Source: Antarctobacter heliothermus (lineage in GTDB: Bacteria > Pseudomonadota > Alphaproteobacteria > Rhodobacterales > Rhodobacteraceae). Taken from it: DNA of 64,000 bases. The translations under genes and the position numbers were made by a program. The DNA is taken from the NCBI RefSeq assembly GCF_900188425.1, contig NZ_FZON01000005.1, forward strand, positions 1 through 64,000, read 5' to 3'. The notes under the pieces are model-generated. The model saw nothing but the letters and a program-made list of their open reading frames with translations, did not search any database and was not told where the DNA came from. This document shows positions 18,608 through 27,556 of the stretch, piece by piece (position 1 is the first letter of the stretch; every line of letters starts with the position of its first letter).

Positions 18608-20823
18608 CCCAGGACAGCGTGCTCCAGATGGCCGGAAAAGCAGGCAAGGCGATGCTGCGGGCGGTGCCGGTCGGAACGGTCGCCAACACGGCCCGCCGCG
18701 CGCCGCGCCACACCGACCGCGCCCGCGCCCGCGCCGCGCTGATCCGCGTGCTGGCCGGACGGCTGGGTGTCGAGGCGAAACAGGCGGATATCCTTGAGGC
18801 GCTGTCGCAAAAGGCCGGAGACGGCGACAGCTATGGCACCGCTGCCTTGCAGGCAGGGCTGGAGGCGGCGGGCTTGCTGTCGCTTCGGGATGCGCCGGAT
18901 ACGCTGGTGCCCGGTCTTTGGCCCGCGCTGGCGTTGATGCGCAACGGGCAGGCCGTTCTTGTTCTGTCGCAAGAGGGCGGATCGCTTACGATCTACGACG
19001 AAAGCGCAGCCCACCGGCGGTCCGACGTCGGGCTGGCGGAATTCGGGTCCGTCTTTTCCGGTGAGATCCTGCGCGCCGAAGCCCCGGTTCAGGCGCTGTC
19101 GGACAGTCACGCCAGCCTTGAGGCAGAGACACATTGGTTCTGGGGCCAGTTCCTGCGGTTCCGCAAGCATTTCGCCGAGGTGGCGCTGGGCAGTTTTGTC
19201 GCCAACCTGCTGGCCGTCTCTGTCGCGCTGTTTTCATTGCAGGTCTATGACCGGGTGATCCCGCACCAATCCGAGGCAACCCTGTGGGTGCTGGCGGCGG
19301 GCGCCGGCATGGCGCTGCTGCTGGAGACGTTCCTCAAGGTCGCGCGGTCACAACTGCTGGACGGGGCCGGGCGCCAGATCGAAATGGGTGTGCAGGGGCT
19401 GTTGATGAAACGCCTGCTGGGAATGCGGTCGGACCTGCCGGGGCGGTCGCCCTCGCAGCTGTTTTCCGCCATGCGTGAATTTGGATCGGTGCGAGAGTTC
19501 TTTACCGCCTCCACCGTGGGCGCGCTGGCGGACATTCCGTTCATCTTTGTCTTTCTGCTGCTGGTCTGGTCGATCGCGGGCAGTGTCGTCTGGGTGCTGA
19601 TTGCGGGCGGGCTGTTGATGGTCATTCCCGGCTTTTTCCTGCAAAAACGCATGATCCGCCTGACGCAGGAAATGCAGGGCGCCAGCGCCAAGCAATCCCG
19701 CCTGTTGCAGGAAACGGTGGTAGAGCTGGACACGATCAAGACGCAGCGCGCAGAGGATCGTTTCGCCCGCATCTGGGAGGAACTGACTGCCGTTCAGGCG
19801 CTCAAAAGCTCGGACCAGCGCAAGCTGGCGGCGTCTCTGGGCTTCTGGAGCCAGGCGATCCAGCAAGGCACCTATGTGGCCGCCGTCATCACCGGCACCT
19901 ATCTGGTTTTTGCCGGGCAGTTCACCGTGGGCTCGATCATCGCCGTTGGCATCCTGTCCTCGCGGACACTGGCCCCGCTGACGCAACTGTCGGGCATTCT
20001 GGCCCGCTGGGGCAACGTCAAGGCGGCGCTGGACGGGTTGGACGCGGTGGCGCATGTGGCGCAGGACCGATCTGCGACGCGCACCTACCTGCGGCGTGAA
20101 AAGCTGAAGGGGCAGTATGAACTGCGCGACGCCACATATCGCTATGACCCCGAGGGGGCGGCGGTGCTGGACCTGTCGCAACTGGTGATCCAGCCGGGGC
20201 AGGTGGTCGCTGTTCTGGGCGCAAACGGGTCGGGCAAGTCAACGCTGCTGAAGATGCTGTCGGGTCTGTACTCGCCCGTTAGCGGAAAGCTGATGATCGA
20301 CGGCACCGAAATGGCCCAGATCGACCCCAAGGATCTGCGCCGCGCCATTGGCTATCTGGGGCAGGACGTGCGCCTGTTTCAGGGCACGCTGCGCGACAAC
20401 CTGAATCTCAGCCTGCTGGAACGCGACGACGACCGGCTGTTCGAGGCATTGGATTTTGCGGGCCTTGGTCAATTCGTCAAGGCGCACCCCAAGGGGCTGG
20501 ACCTGGACATTCGTGACGGCGGTGAGGGCCTGTCTGTCGGACAGCGCCAATCCATCGGCTGGGCGCGGCTGTGGTTGCAGGATCCTGATATCTGCTTGCT
20601 GGATGAACCAACCGCCGCACTGGATCAGACGCTGGAAAAGACGCTGATCTCACGGCTGGAAAGCTGGCTGGACGGGCGCACGGCGGTGATTGCGACCCAC
20701 CGCGTGCCGATCCTCAGCCTGGCCTCGCGCACGCTGATCCTGGCCAACGGCCGGATGGCGATCGACGGCCCGCGGGATCAGGTGCTGGATCATCTGCGCA
20801 CAACCCAGACCGGAGTGGCATGA
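18604..20823 (+). CDS. Type I secretion ABC exporter (LapB/HlyB type) with C39-like domain
   Basis: A 739-residue inner-membrane ATPase-permease. Residues ~40-155 form a C39-peptidase-like domain without an evident catalytic cysteine, as in HlyB/LapB where it docks substrate. Membrane helices span ~190-460. The nucleotide-binding domain has Walker A GANGSGKSTLLKML (~539), the signature LSVGQRQSIGWARL (S-V-G-Q instead of S-G-G-Q) and Walker B ICLLDEPTAALD (~662), then the switch histidine in IATHRVP. It overlaps both neighbours by 4 bases, so the three exporter genes are translationally coupled. Substrate: the adjacent adhesin. Confidence 0.93.
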   Translation: MTQDSVLQMAGKAGKAMLRAVPVGTVANTARRAPRHTDRARARAALIRVLAGRLGVEAKQADILEALSQKAGDGDSYGTAALQAGLEAAGLLSLRDAPDTLVPGLWPALALMRNGQAVLVLSQEGGSLTIYDESAAHRRSDVGLAEFGSVFSGEILRAEAPVQALSDSHASLEAETHWFWGQFLRFRKHFAEVALGSFVANLLAVSVALFSLQVYDRVIPHQSEATLWVLAAGAGMALLLETFLKVARSQLLDGAGRQIEMGVQGLLMKRLLGMRSDLPGRSPSQLFSAMREFGSVREFFTASTVGALADIPFIFVFLLLVWSIAGSVVWVLIAGGLLMVIPGFFLQKRMIRLTQEMQGASAKQSRLLQETVVELDTIKTQRAEDRFARIWEELTAVQALKSSDQRKLAASLGFWSQAIQQGTYVAAVITGTYLVFAGQFTVGSIIAVGILSSRTLAPLTQLSGILARWGNVKAALDGLDAVAHVAQDRSATRTYLRREKLKGQYELRDATYRYDPEGAAVLDLSQLVIQPGQVVAVLGANGSGKSTLLKMLSGLYSPVSGKLMIDGTEMAQIDPKDLRRAIGYLGQDVRLFQGTLRDNLNLSLLERDDDRLFEALDFAGLGQFVKAHPKGLDLDIRDGGEGLSVGQRQSIGWARLWLQDPDICLLDEPTAALDQTLEKTLISRLESWLDGRTAVIATHRVPILSLASRTLILANGRMAIDGPRDQVLDHLRTTQTGVA

Positions 20824-22004
20824 TGGCGACCACAACCACCAACCTGTCAGCGCAACTGGCGCGGAACCTAAAGGGGCCATCTCTGACGATCTGGCTGTGC
20901 GCGCTGACAGTCTGGGCGTTTATCCTTTGGGCCAGCTTTGCCTGGCTGGATGAGATCGTGCGCGCCGACGGAGAGATCATCTCTTCCTCACGTCCGCAGA
21001 TCATCCAGAACCTTGAGGGTGGTATCCTGTCGGAATTGCTTGTGAAGGAAGGCGACGAGGTGCTGCGCGGCGATGTACTGGCGCGGCTTTACGGCACGCA
21101 GTTCCGGTCGTCTGTCGATGACCTGCGCGACCAGATCACCGCGCTGGAGGTGCGTCGCCTGCGGCTGGAGGCAGAGCTACAGGGGGCATCCGTGGTCGAG
21201 GTGCCGCCGGAGGTCGCGGCGCGCTCTCCGGCGCTGGTGGCCTCTGAGCAGGCGTTGCTGGCGGCGCGTCAGTCGGACTATCTGAAACGGCGCGAGGGCA
21301 CGAAACGGGTGCTGGAACAGGCCGCGTCCGAGCGCAAGCTGATGGAGGATCTGCTGGACAAGAAAGTGGTCGCGCTAATCGAGGTCACACGCGCCCGCCG
21401 GTCCCATGCGGATGCTCAAAAAGCTTATGATGAGATTATCACCCAGACGGAACTTGTCCGGGCCGAGGAGTATTCCGAAACGCTCAAGGAACTGGCGACG
21501 CTGCAACAGAACCTGAAGGCCTCGCAGGATCAGCTGAACCGGACGGTGCTGATGTCGCCGATGCACGGGGTGGTGAACAAGCTGTCGGTGACGACAATCG
21601 GCGGCGTGGTGCGACCGGGTGAAGAGATCATGCAGATCATCCCGGTGGATGAGGAGTTGTTTGTCGAGGCCAAGGTCCGCCCGCAGGACATCGCCAACAT
21701 CCGTCCGGGGCAGGAGGCGACGATCAAGCTGACGGCCTATGACTATACGATTTATGGCACGCTCAAGGGGCGGGTTCATGTGATCTCTGCCGATACCTTC
21801 AAGGATGAGCGGCGACCGGAGTCAGAGCCGCATTACAAGGTGACGGTGGGGGTGGACATGTCGTCCATGACGGACTGGCAGGTCAGCATGGAAATCCGTC
21901 CCGGCATGCAGGCGCAGGCCGAATTGCACACCGGCGAAAAGACCGTTTTGCAGTACCTGCTGAAGCCGCTCTACAAATCGCGCGAGGCGTTCCGGGAACC
22001 CTGA
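20820..22004 (+). CDS. HlyD-family membrane fusion protein (LapC type)
   Basis: A 394-residue periplasmic adaptor. One N-terminal membrane segment (~18-42) is followed by a biotinyl-lipoyl-like half (IIQNLEGGILSELLVKEGDEV), a long alpha-helical coiled coil (~95-240) and the second half with VLMSPMHGVVNKLSVTTIGGVVRPGEEIMQI. The C-terminal VSMEIRPGMQAQAELHTGEKTVLQYLLKPL tail is typical of type I HlyD proteins. It links the ABC exporter to the outer-membrane channel. The start overlaps the ABC stop (ATGA). Confidence 0.92.
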   Translation: MMATTTTNLSAQLARNLKGPSLTIWLCALTVWAFILWASFAWLDEIVRADGEIISSSRPQIIQNLEGGILSELLVKEGDEVLRGDVLARLYGTQFRSSVDDLRDQITALEVRRLRLEAELQGASVVEVPPEVAARSPALVASEQALLAARQSDYLKRREGTKRVLEQAASERKLMEDLLDKKVVALIEVTRARRSHADAQKAYDEIITQTELVRAEEYSETLKELATLQQNLKASQDQLNRTVLMSPMHGVVNKLSVTTIGGVVRPGEEIMQIIPVDEELFVEAKVRPQDIANIRPGQEATIKLTAYDYTIYGTLKGRVHVISADTFKDERRPESEPHYKVTVGVDMSSMTDWQVSMEIRPGMQAQAELHTGEKTVLQYLLKPLYKSREAFREP

Positions 22005-22066
22005 TCCAATTGGGCCGCCTGCGGCGGCGCTGGTTGTCTCGGGCTTTGCCTATGGCAAAATCCTCG

Positions 22067-22104
22067 GGGTTTTGAGTATTTTTGCCAAGAAGAAGCCCGG
22101 GCGG
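22067..22104 (+). repeat. Interspersed 3'-associated element, copy 1
   Basis: Core GAGTATTTTTGCCAAGAAGA, flanked by GGGG upstream and an AGCCCGGGCGG stretch downstream, begins 63 bases after the HlyD stop and in the same orientation. Related copies occur at 47067-47103 (+) and 61164-61199 (-), each just past the 3' end of a gene. No coding potential. Confidence 0.6.
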
Positions 22105-22114
22105 GCCCACGCGC

Positions 22115-22558
22115 CTAGCTGTTGGTGTCCATCCAGATCGTGACAGGCCCGTCATTGGTGAGGCTGACCGCCATATCGGCGCCAAAACGGCCCGTTGCCA
22201 CGGGGATGCCCTGCTGCTGAAGCGCACTGGCGAAGTATTCGTACAGGCGTTCGCCCTCATCCGGCGGGGCGGCGGCGGAAAAGCCAGGGCGGTTGCCACG
22301 GGAGGTGTCGGCGGCCAAGGTGAACTGGCTGACCACAAGGGCCGCGCCGTGGATGTCGAGGACCGAGCGGTTCATCCGCCCCTCGTCGTCCTTGAAGATC
22401 CGGAGCCTGGCGATTTTGGCGGCGAGTTTGTCAGCTTCGGCCTTTGTGTCGCCCTGCATGGCGCAGATCAGCACCAGCAGGCCGGGGCCAATCTCACCAA
22501 TCGTTGCGCCGCCAACCTCCACCCGCGCCTGTGAGGCACGTTGGATCAAGGCTCTCAC
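22115..22558 (-). CDS. dtd: D-aminoacyl-tRNA deacylase
   Basis: A 147-residue Dtd that removes D-amino acids (and glycine from tRNA-Ala) mischarged on tRNAs. Family motifs are [17 protein letters not shown] in the middle and [12 protein letters not shown] at the C-terminus (the SQXT and NXGPXT signatures). GTG 22558 overlaps the TGA of the upstream kinase gene (GTGA), giving the usual MRALIQR start; a GTG at 22573 would add five atypical residues. Cytosolic, housekeeping quality control. Confidence 0.93.
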   Translation of the reverse strand: MRALIQRASQARVEVGGATIGEIGPGLLVLICAMQGDTKAEADKLAAKIARLRIFKDDEGRMNRSVLDIHGAALVVSQFTLAADTSRGNRPGFSAAAPPDEGERLYEYFASALQQQGIPVATGRFGADMAVSLTNDGPVTIWMDTNS

Positions 22559-23454
22559 AGTTCGTGTTCCCACGGCGGGTTTGCACCTGCGCGGCTGACG
22601 GTCACGGCAGCCGAGCGGACGCCCAGTTCTGCCGCGCTGCCCAGGTTTTCCGCCGGTGCTGTTGCCAGTGCTTTTCGGGACAGCAGCCCTGCCTTGTGCA
22701 ACCCGGCCAGAAAGCCCGCGTTGAAAGTATCTCCAGCGCCGACAGTATCGACCACGGTGACCCGCCGCGCAGGCACGCGGTGCGTGCCCTTGGCTGTCAT
22801 CACATCGACACCCTCTGCGCCCAGCGTCACCAGCACCACAGAGGTATCGCCCTGCAACAAGGACGCCGGATCCGTTCCCAGCCAGTCCATGTCCTCGTCC
22901 GAGATCTTGACGATATCGGCGCGCGCCAGCATGGCTGCGAGCCTTGCGCGGTAGGACGCCTCATTGGTGATAAACCCGGGGCGGATGTTGGGGTCGATCA
23001 TGACCACGCGGTCGCCCGCACGGGAACACAGCGCGGCATAGCTGTTTGCCTGCGGTTCCGAGACAAGGCTGATGCCGCCGAAAAACAGCGCCTCGGTCGT
23101 GTCGTCCAGTGAGGGCAGCTCTGGTTCGGACAGCATCCGTCCGGCGGTGTTCTCATCGTAAAAGGCATAGCGCGCCTGTCCGTCCGTCAACGTGACAAAG
23201 GCCAGCGTGCTGGGCCGTCCGGAGCGCGGACAGAGGCTGTAATCGACCTTTGAGGCCGTCAGGGCCTCGGCCAGCATTTGTCCGAACAGGTCGTTCGACA
23301 ACCCGCCAAGATAGCCCGAAGGCGCCCCGAGCCGACCCAGTGCGATGGCCGTGTTGAACACCGCGCCGCCTGCGTAGGGGGCAAAGGCTGGCTCCCCCGC
23401 GTCGGTCTGGCGTGGCAGCATGTCGATCAGCGCTTCGCCGCAGCAGAGGATCAT
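22555..23454 (-). CDS. PfkB-family carbohydrate kinase, probably fructokinase
   Basis: A 299-residue ribokinase-fold enzyme that phosphorylates a sugar using ATP. The N-terminal substrate region is [12 protein letters not shown] followed by [16 protein letters not shown]. The C-terminal PfkB signature 2 is [18 protein letters not shown], with the catalytic Asp in GAGD. The N-terminal FGG(I)SLVSEP and the overall pattern resemble bacterial fructokinases, but substrate cannot be fixed from sequence. It overlaps dtd by 4 bases and shares its transcript. Confidence 0.88.
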   Translation of the reverse strand: MILCCGEALIDMLPRQTDAGEPAFAPYAGGAVFNTAIALGRLGAPSGYLGGLSNDLFGQMLAEALTASKVDYSLCPRSGRPSTLAFVTLTDGQARYAFYDENTAGRMLSEPELPSLDDTTEALFFGGISLVSEPQANSYAALCSRAGDRVVMIDPNIRPGFITNEASYRARLAAMLARADIVKISDEDMDWLGTDPASLLQGDTSVVLVTLGAEGVDVMTAKGTHRVPARRVTVVDTVGAGDTFNAGFLAGLHKAGLLSRKALATAPAENLGSAAELGVRSAAVTVSRAGANPPWEHEL

Positions 23455-23607
23455 GGCGTGTCTCCTTCGTGAAGATGTTTGCGCTAACTATCCCGAAACC
23501 GCCCCTTGGTCAAAGCCCGTGACGCGTTGCCAAACACAGAAATGCATCGGACCACCACTATGCCACCGCGATGTTTGGGCCCGGGACCACACCTGACCCG
23601 GTCAAGA

Positions 23608-24774
23608 TCATTGGTTGACTGCGATCAGGTAGCCCACGCCAGCCGCAACGATCAGCCCAAGAATCACCGCAATGGTGATTTTCCACGCCGACCAGGGGCG
23701 TTCCCCCTGCACCCGGCCGGTCCGTCCGTTGACCACAAAGCGAAAGCTCTTGCCGCGGTATTTGTAGGCGGCCATCCAGACCGGCAGCAGAACATGTTTG
23801 AAAGTGATGTCACGCATGTCCGTATCGACGTGATGTACGCGCTGACGATCGCCGCCGATGTCGAATTTCACGTCCCGCTGGATTTGCCGGTCCATCTTTT
23901 CCTTGGCCTCGACAAAGCCTGCGTCAAGATCGACCTGATAGCCCTCGGCCCGGAACCCGGCGAGGTATTCCGGCCGGTAGGGTTCCATGGCCGCCAGATC
24001 CCAGGGTTCCAGCGCGTCGGTAAACCGTTTGGGCAACGCCTTGGAGGCCAGAACAAGCACGTCGTCGAAAAAGCGCCGGACCCGTCCCGAAACACGCGTC
24101 CAACGGATCTTTTGCACCCGCTGGGTTTCTGTCTTGCCGTCACGCACAACCTGTCGGGTCTCATAGTAGACGGTGCCGCGCTCGCCTTGGTAATCCGATG
24201 AGGTATCTGCGTCGAAGGTCCAGTAGGGCACATAGATGCCCGTCAGTTTGCGGCCTTTGCGGGCGTATTCCTGCAACCCGTTGGGTGCGAACCAGAGCTT
24301 GCCGAGCCAGCCGGTCATTGCCTCGCGCGCCGCTGCTTCGTCCAGTGCGAAGGGCAACAGGCCGCGCGGTTTGATATGGCGGTGGGTGCCGGTATCCGTG
24401 ACGACCGGGGTGGCGCAGAACGGGCATTCGGCGGCGTGGACATCCGGGTCGAATTCGACCTGTGCGGCGCAATTGGGGCAAGTGGAGACGCGGGTTTCCT
24501 CCATCTCCTGCAGGGGCAGCAGATCGGCCATGGCCGCCTGGAAATCCAGTTCCCGGATGCCGCCGCCGCCCCAAGGACCGGCGGCGTCCGCGATCTCGGC
24601 TGTGTTGCCGCAATGCTCGCAGACCAGCTTGCCGTCGTCGGGATCAAAACGGAAATCCGAACCGCACTGGTCACAGGGAAAGCGGTGTTCATCCGTCGGA
24701 TCCTTTGGCGAGGAAGGCGGCGGGGCGGGATTGGGTGGCGGCGGGGGAAGATCACTCATATCGGAAATAGACAT
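23608..24774 (-). CDS. Zinc-ribbon membrane-anchored protein, TFIIB-type ribbons
   Basis: A ~388-residue protein with a proline-rich N-terminus and two zinc ribbons (CDQC...CEHC and CPNC...CPFC). A long domain with aromatic residues follows (GIYVPYWTFDADTSSDYQGERG and later DMRDITFKHVLLPVWMAAYKYRGKSFRFVVNGRTG). The C-terminus has one membrane helix (~362-384). Proteins like this are sometimes mislabelled PriA helicase because of the ribbons; no helicase motifs are present. Relatives are often found beside SPFH and TelA genes, as here ~3.5 kb away. No ribosome site decides between ATG 24774 and 24759. Function unknown. Confidence 0.72.
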   Translation of the reverse strand: MSISDMSDLPPPPPNPAPPPSSPKDPTDEHRFPCDQCGSDFRFDPDDGKLVCEHCGNTAEIADAAGPWGGGGIRELDFQAAMADLLPLQEMEETRVSTCPNCAAQVEFDPDVHAAECPFCATPVVTDTGTHRHIKPRGLLPFALDEAAAREAMTGWLGKLWFAPNGLQEYARKGRKLTGIYVPYWTFDADTSSDYQGERGTVYYETRQVVRDGKTETQRVQKIRWTRVSGRVRRFFDDVLVLASKALPKRFTDALEPWDLAAMEPYRPEYLAGFRAEGYQVDLDAGFVEAKEKMDRQIQRDVKFDIGGDRQRVHHVDTDMRDITFKHVLLPVWMAAYKYRGKSFRFVVNGRTGRVQGERPWSAWKITIAVILGLIVAAGVGYLIAVNQ

Positions 24775-24931
24775 CAATCTGTGGAGTTTGGCTGCATCTT
24801 TGCGCGGATCGTGGCCGAGGGAAAGGAAAAATAGTCGGGCTTCGGGCCGGATACAGGGGGGCTGCGCCACGCCCCTTGGCGGATTGGCATGCGGGCGCTA
24901 GCCTGTGTCCGGAGCAATGTGGAGGCGGTGG

Positions 24932-25471
24932 ATGAAGCGGGTTCTGGCCCTTGGCCTGACAATTGCGGCGGGGCATGCCGTGGCTGATCCTGTCATCTAT
25001 GGCTTTGAGTGGGCGGGCGGTGGCGGCTATGCGATCAAGGGGGCGTTGCAGTATGATGACGCGACCTACACCGGGCGATATGTGCGCGAGCAGGACCTGA
25101 GCTGTTTTGTGATCGAGGGCAGCAAAGACGGTGAGGATGTGGGGCGCTGGGCGTTGACCATGCTGAATGAGCAGACGTCGTGGCGGCTGCATTTTGATCC
25201 CGTAACGGGCCGCTTTCTGGTGGAGGGCGAGGGCGTCTGGATGCCTCAGGCTTGGAATATGGATGGGGATGGGATCGACTGCGGGACGGGTGGATTTGGC
25301 TTTAACATCGGCAATGCGGCGCAGGATATCTGTGTCGACAATCAGCTGATTTTTGAAAGCCAGGTGACCCCCGAAGAGCCGTTTCCGGCGGTTCGATTGG
25401 ATGATTTTGAGTTCCCGCGTGATGCCTGCATCGCGCCGCCTTTGTTGGGATGGGTGCGGACGGAAAACTGA
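24932..25471 (+). CDS. Secreted hypothetical protein
   Basis: A 179-residue protein with a clear signal peptide (MKRVLALGLTIAAGHAVA, cleavage near residue 18). GGAGG 7 bases before ATG 24932 decides the start. The mature part is acidic and aromatic-rich, with four cysteines (in SCFV, DCGTG, DICVD and DACIA) that could form disulfides in the periplasm. No family was recognised. Transcribed divergently from the zinc-ribbon gene, followed at once by a 20-bp palindrome. Confidence 0.7.
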   Translation: MKRVLALGLTIAAGHAVADPVIYGFEWAGGGGYAIKGALQYDDATYTGRYVREQDLSCFVIEGSKDGEDVGRWALTMLNEQTSWRLHFDPVTGRFLVEGEGVWMPQAWNMDGDGIDCGTGGFGFNIGNAAQDICVDNQLIFESQVTPEEPFPAVRLDDFEFPRDACIAPPLLGWVRTEN

Positions 25472-25491
25472 TCTGTCCACGCGTGGACAGA
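25472..25491. repeat. Perfect 20-bp palindrome
   Basis: TCTGTCCACGCGTGGACAGA is a perfect inverted repeat starting on the base after the preceding stop codon. It has no T-run after it and is not a parS match. It could be a hairpin ending the transcript or a dimeric protein-binding site. Confidence 0.6.
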
Positions 25492-25878
25492 GGGGCGGCT
25501 TAGGAATTCCAATGGGTTATAGAGGCGTTTTTACGTCTCGTTAAGAAACGGGTGGCGCGACAGCGGCCTGTGCAGACAGGTTTTTCGTGGCGTCATGGGT
25601 CAACTTTTTGCATTTCGTGATGCAATTCGGGGCCAGACCCTATGAACGGGCCCACCAGCCAAAGCAGCACGACGAGGCGCAGCTCACGCAGGTTTTTTCG
25701 GGAGCCACCTTGACGGTTCTTGGGGTGGGATGGGCGACCGCTGTGCGGGACTTGGCCGACGAGTTCGCTTCTTGCCTACGGCTTGATGACCTGCTTAGAT
25801 CATGCCAAGGTTTGTCCCTGAGCGTGATCAGTAGTCGAAGATCGAAAAATCTATAACTATGAGGGGGGGGGCAAAAGT
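25492..25878. other. AT-richer gap without a confident gene
   Basis: 387 bases between two + strand genes. Short open frames exist on both strands (for example 25587-25856 +), but none has a ribosome site, codon bias like the neighbours or recognisable protein features. Base composition shifts from GC-rich to AT-richer here and stays so to about 26800, marking the left edge of a probable acquired segment. The last bases contain the G9 tract at 25863-25871. Confidence 0.5.
25863..25871 (+). promoter_or_regulatory. G9 homopolymer in the ribosome-binding region
   Basis: A run of nine G lies 7 bases before ATG 25879 and takes the place of a normal Shine-Dalgarno sequence (GAG plus the G run). 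Such tracts are prone to slipped-strand changes, so spacing or strength of the ribosome site could vary. Confidence 0.5.
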
Positions 25879-26793
25879 ATGCGAATTGCCCGCTTGGCAC
25901 TTATTTTTACTGTCTCTACGCCTGTGGTCGCGCAAGAAGACTGTGTGAAGTTCGATGACGATGCGTTTCGGCTCTCTTGCTATGATCGTGCATTCGGCAG
26001 GCAAGATTTAGACGAGAGCAAGCGTTCGAGTTCGGAAGACGTGTTGCCAGTCATAACTACTGGCAAAATTCCCACCGCCTTTTTGGAAGCTTTGTCAATC
26101 AAGTCTGCCGTTGACTTGATTGAAGCAGTGAACAATGCAAGCGGACTTTACGGCTTGCAAGATGAAATGCGCATTGAGGCGATTGACATTATATTGGGTC
26201 ATGTCCGTCCTTTGCCAGCGTCTAATGCTGAAGCGAACAGGGACGGATACAACGCATTAGCGACGCTCGATGCGAGTGATCCGATCTATAAACAAAAAGC
26301 GAACCGATATGCTGTTGCCGTAGAAGAAAAGCGAGCGTCAATTCTTCGGAGAATGAAAAAACAAACCGATGAGTTTAACGGTAACGTTTTTTATGAGCAC
26401 CCCAATACTCCGCGCTATACCGATACTCGATCCTACTTAGCCGTTTATGCTGGACAGAACGGGGAGAGAGTATGGCTTCGAATGCGCTTGAACTACACCA
26501 ATGACAGTTGGCTTTTCGTTGAGACTGCTGCTCTTAACATAGATGGTAAGACCGTAAGGCTGCCATATATGGATTGGAAACGAGATAACGATTCAGAAAT
26601 ATGGGAGTGGATTGACGTTACTGTAGATTCCAGTCTCCGCGCCACTCTGGAAAAGATTTCCGCTTCTAAGTCAACAATCGTTCGGTTTAACGGACGGCAA
26701 TATTACGATAATGTGACAATCCGAGAAGCGGACAAACAGGTCATTCGAGACATGTTTTTGGTTGAAGAGGTTCTGAGGAGCGAGGTCGACTAG
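25879..26793 (+). CDS. Exported hypothetical protein in an AT-rich island
   Basis: A 304-residue protein with a short signal peptide (cleavage near VVAQ, residue 19), then CVKFDDDAFRLSCYDRAFG, a Cys-RL-CYD pattern seen at the start of many small periplasmic proteins. The C-terminal half is rich in W, Y and D (WLRMRLNY, DGKTVRLPYMDWKRD, IVRFNGRQYYDN) and resembles uncharacterised lipoprotein or phage-linked families I cannot name with confidence. Base and codon use are clearly AT-richer than the flanks, suggesting horizontal transfer. A G9 tract forms its ribosome site. Function unknown. Confidence 0.7.
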   Translation: MRIARLALIFTVSTPVVAQEDCVKFDDDAFRLSCYDRAFGRQDLDESKRSSSEDVLPVITTGKIPTAFLEALSIKSAVDLIEAVNNASGLYGLQDEMRIEAIDIILGHVRPLPASNAEANRDGYNALATLDASDPIYKQKANRYAVAVEEKRASILRRMKKQTDEFNGNVFYEHPNTPRYTDTRSYLAVYAGQNGERVWLRMRLNYTNDSWLFVETAALNIDGKTVRLPYMDWKRDNDSEIWEWIDVTVDSSLRATLEKISASKSTIVRFNGRQYYDNVTIREADKQVIRDMFLVEEVLRSEVD

Positions 26794-26898
26794 AGCCAAT
26801 TGAGCGGGTGGATATCAGTCAATATGGCCCCGACCAATCGCTCGATGCCCCCGGGCAGTTGTCGCCAGAGCGCACCACGAAACGCACATGGCTGGCGG

Positions 26899-27444
26899 TC
26901 AGGGCGCGCTCTTCCATTTGATCGGGGTGAGGTAGACGATGTTGTCATCGACACTGACCATCACATCGCCGTCCTGGATATTGACCTGAAGCTTCATCGC
27001 GCGGCTGGCCAGATTGGCCAGCGCGGTGGTGTCGGCCTCGGAGAAATTGATCACCTGAAGATTGTCAAACCGCGTGGTGCTGTTCTTGACCTTGTCCCAC
27101 CACATCTCGGCGGTGCGGCCACCATAGGGATAGACAATCACCTGCCCCGCCTTGGCGCAGGATTGGCGCAAGACCTTTTCGCTGGGCAAGCCCAGTGCCA
27201 CCCAGACGTCCAACTCACCACTCAAGCTTTTCTGCCAGATGTCCGGCTCATCATCGGTGGACAGCCCCTTGGTCATTTCCAGATGTTCGTGGGCGTTCAG
27301 CGCAAAGGCCACAAGACGCACCATCATCCGTTCATCCGTCTCTGACGGGTGTTTGGCGACGGTCAGCTTGTGAGTCTCATAGTAGTGACGATCCATGTCC
27401 GAGACAGAGAGTTCGACTTTGTAAATGGTGGCTTTTTGCGCCAT
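26899..27444 (-). CDS. yaeQ: YaeQ-family protein
   Basis: A 181-residue YaeQ homologue: MAQKATIYKVELSVSDMDRHYYETHKLTVAKHP-type start, then HPSETDERMMVRLVAFAL, DVWVALGLPSEK and VIVYPYGG. The family has a PD-(D/E)XK nuclease-like fold, but its activity is unsettled; early reports linked it to RfaH suppression. Length matches. Cytosolic. It stands alone between the AT-rich island and the DUF3228-like gene on the same strand. Confidence 0.88.
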   Translation of the reverse strand: MAQKATIYKVELSVSDMDRHYYETHKLTVAKHPSETDERMMVRLVAFALNAHEHLEMTKGLSTDDEPDIWQKSLSGELDVWVALGLPSEKVLRQSCAKAGQVIVYPYGGRTAEMWWDKVKNSTTRFDNLQVINFSEADTTALANLASRAMKLQVNIQDGDVMVSVDDNIVYLTPIKWKSAP

Positions 27445-27556
27445 GATCTGTCCCGCCCCTTGAATGGATTGGGATGCGTACTCTGTCCGGGGGGTATTGA
27501 AAAGCGGATAGGGGGCGTGCCGCGTTCCGGGCTGACGAGCTGGGGCGGTTTGGCAG

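Noticed and set aside
23608-24774. PriA helicase annotation for the zinc-ribbon protein
   Set aside because: Only the cysteine ribbons are reminiscent; there are no Walker or other helicase motifs and the protein ends in a membrane helix.
25472-25491. Possible parS centromere site
   Set aside because: The palindrome does not match the TGTTTCACGTGAAACA consensus and no parAB genes are nearby.
25587-25856. An 89-codon + strand frame in the AT-rich gap
   Set aside because: No ribosome site, no recognisable family and overlapping open frames on the other strand; a degraded gene cannot be excluded but is unsupported.
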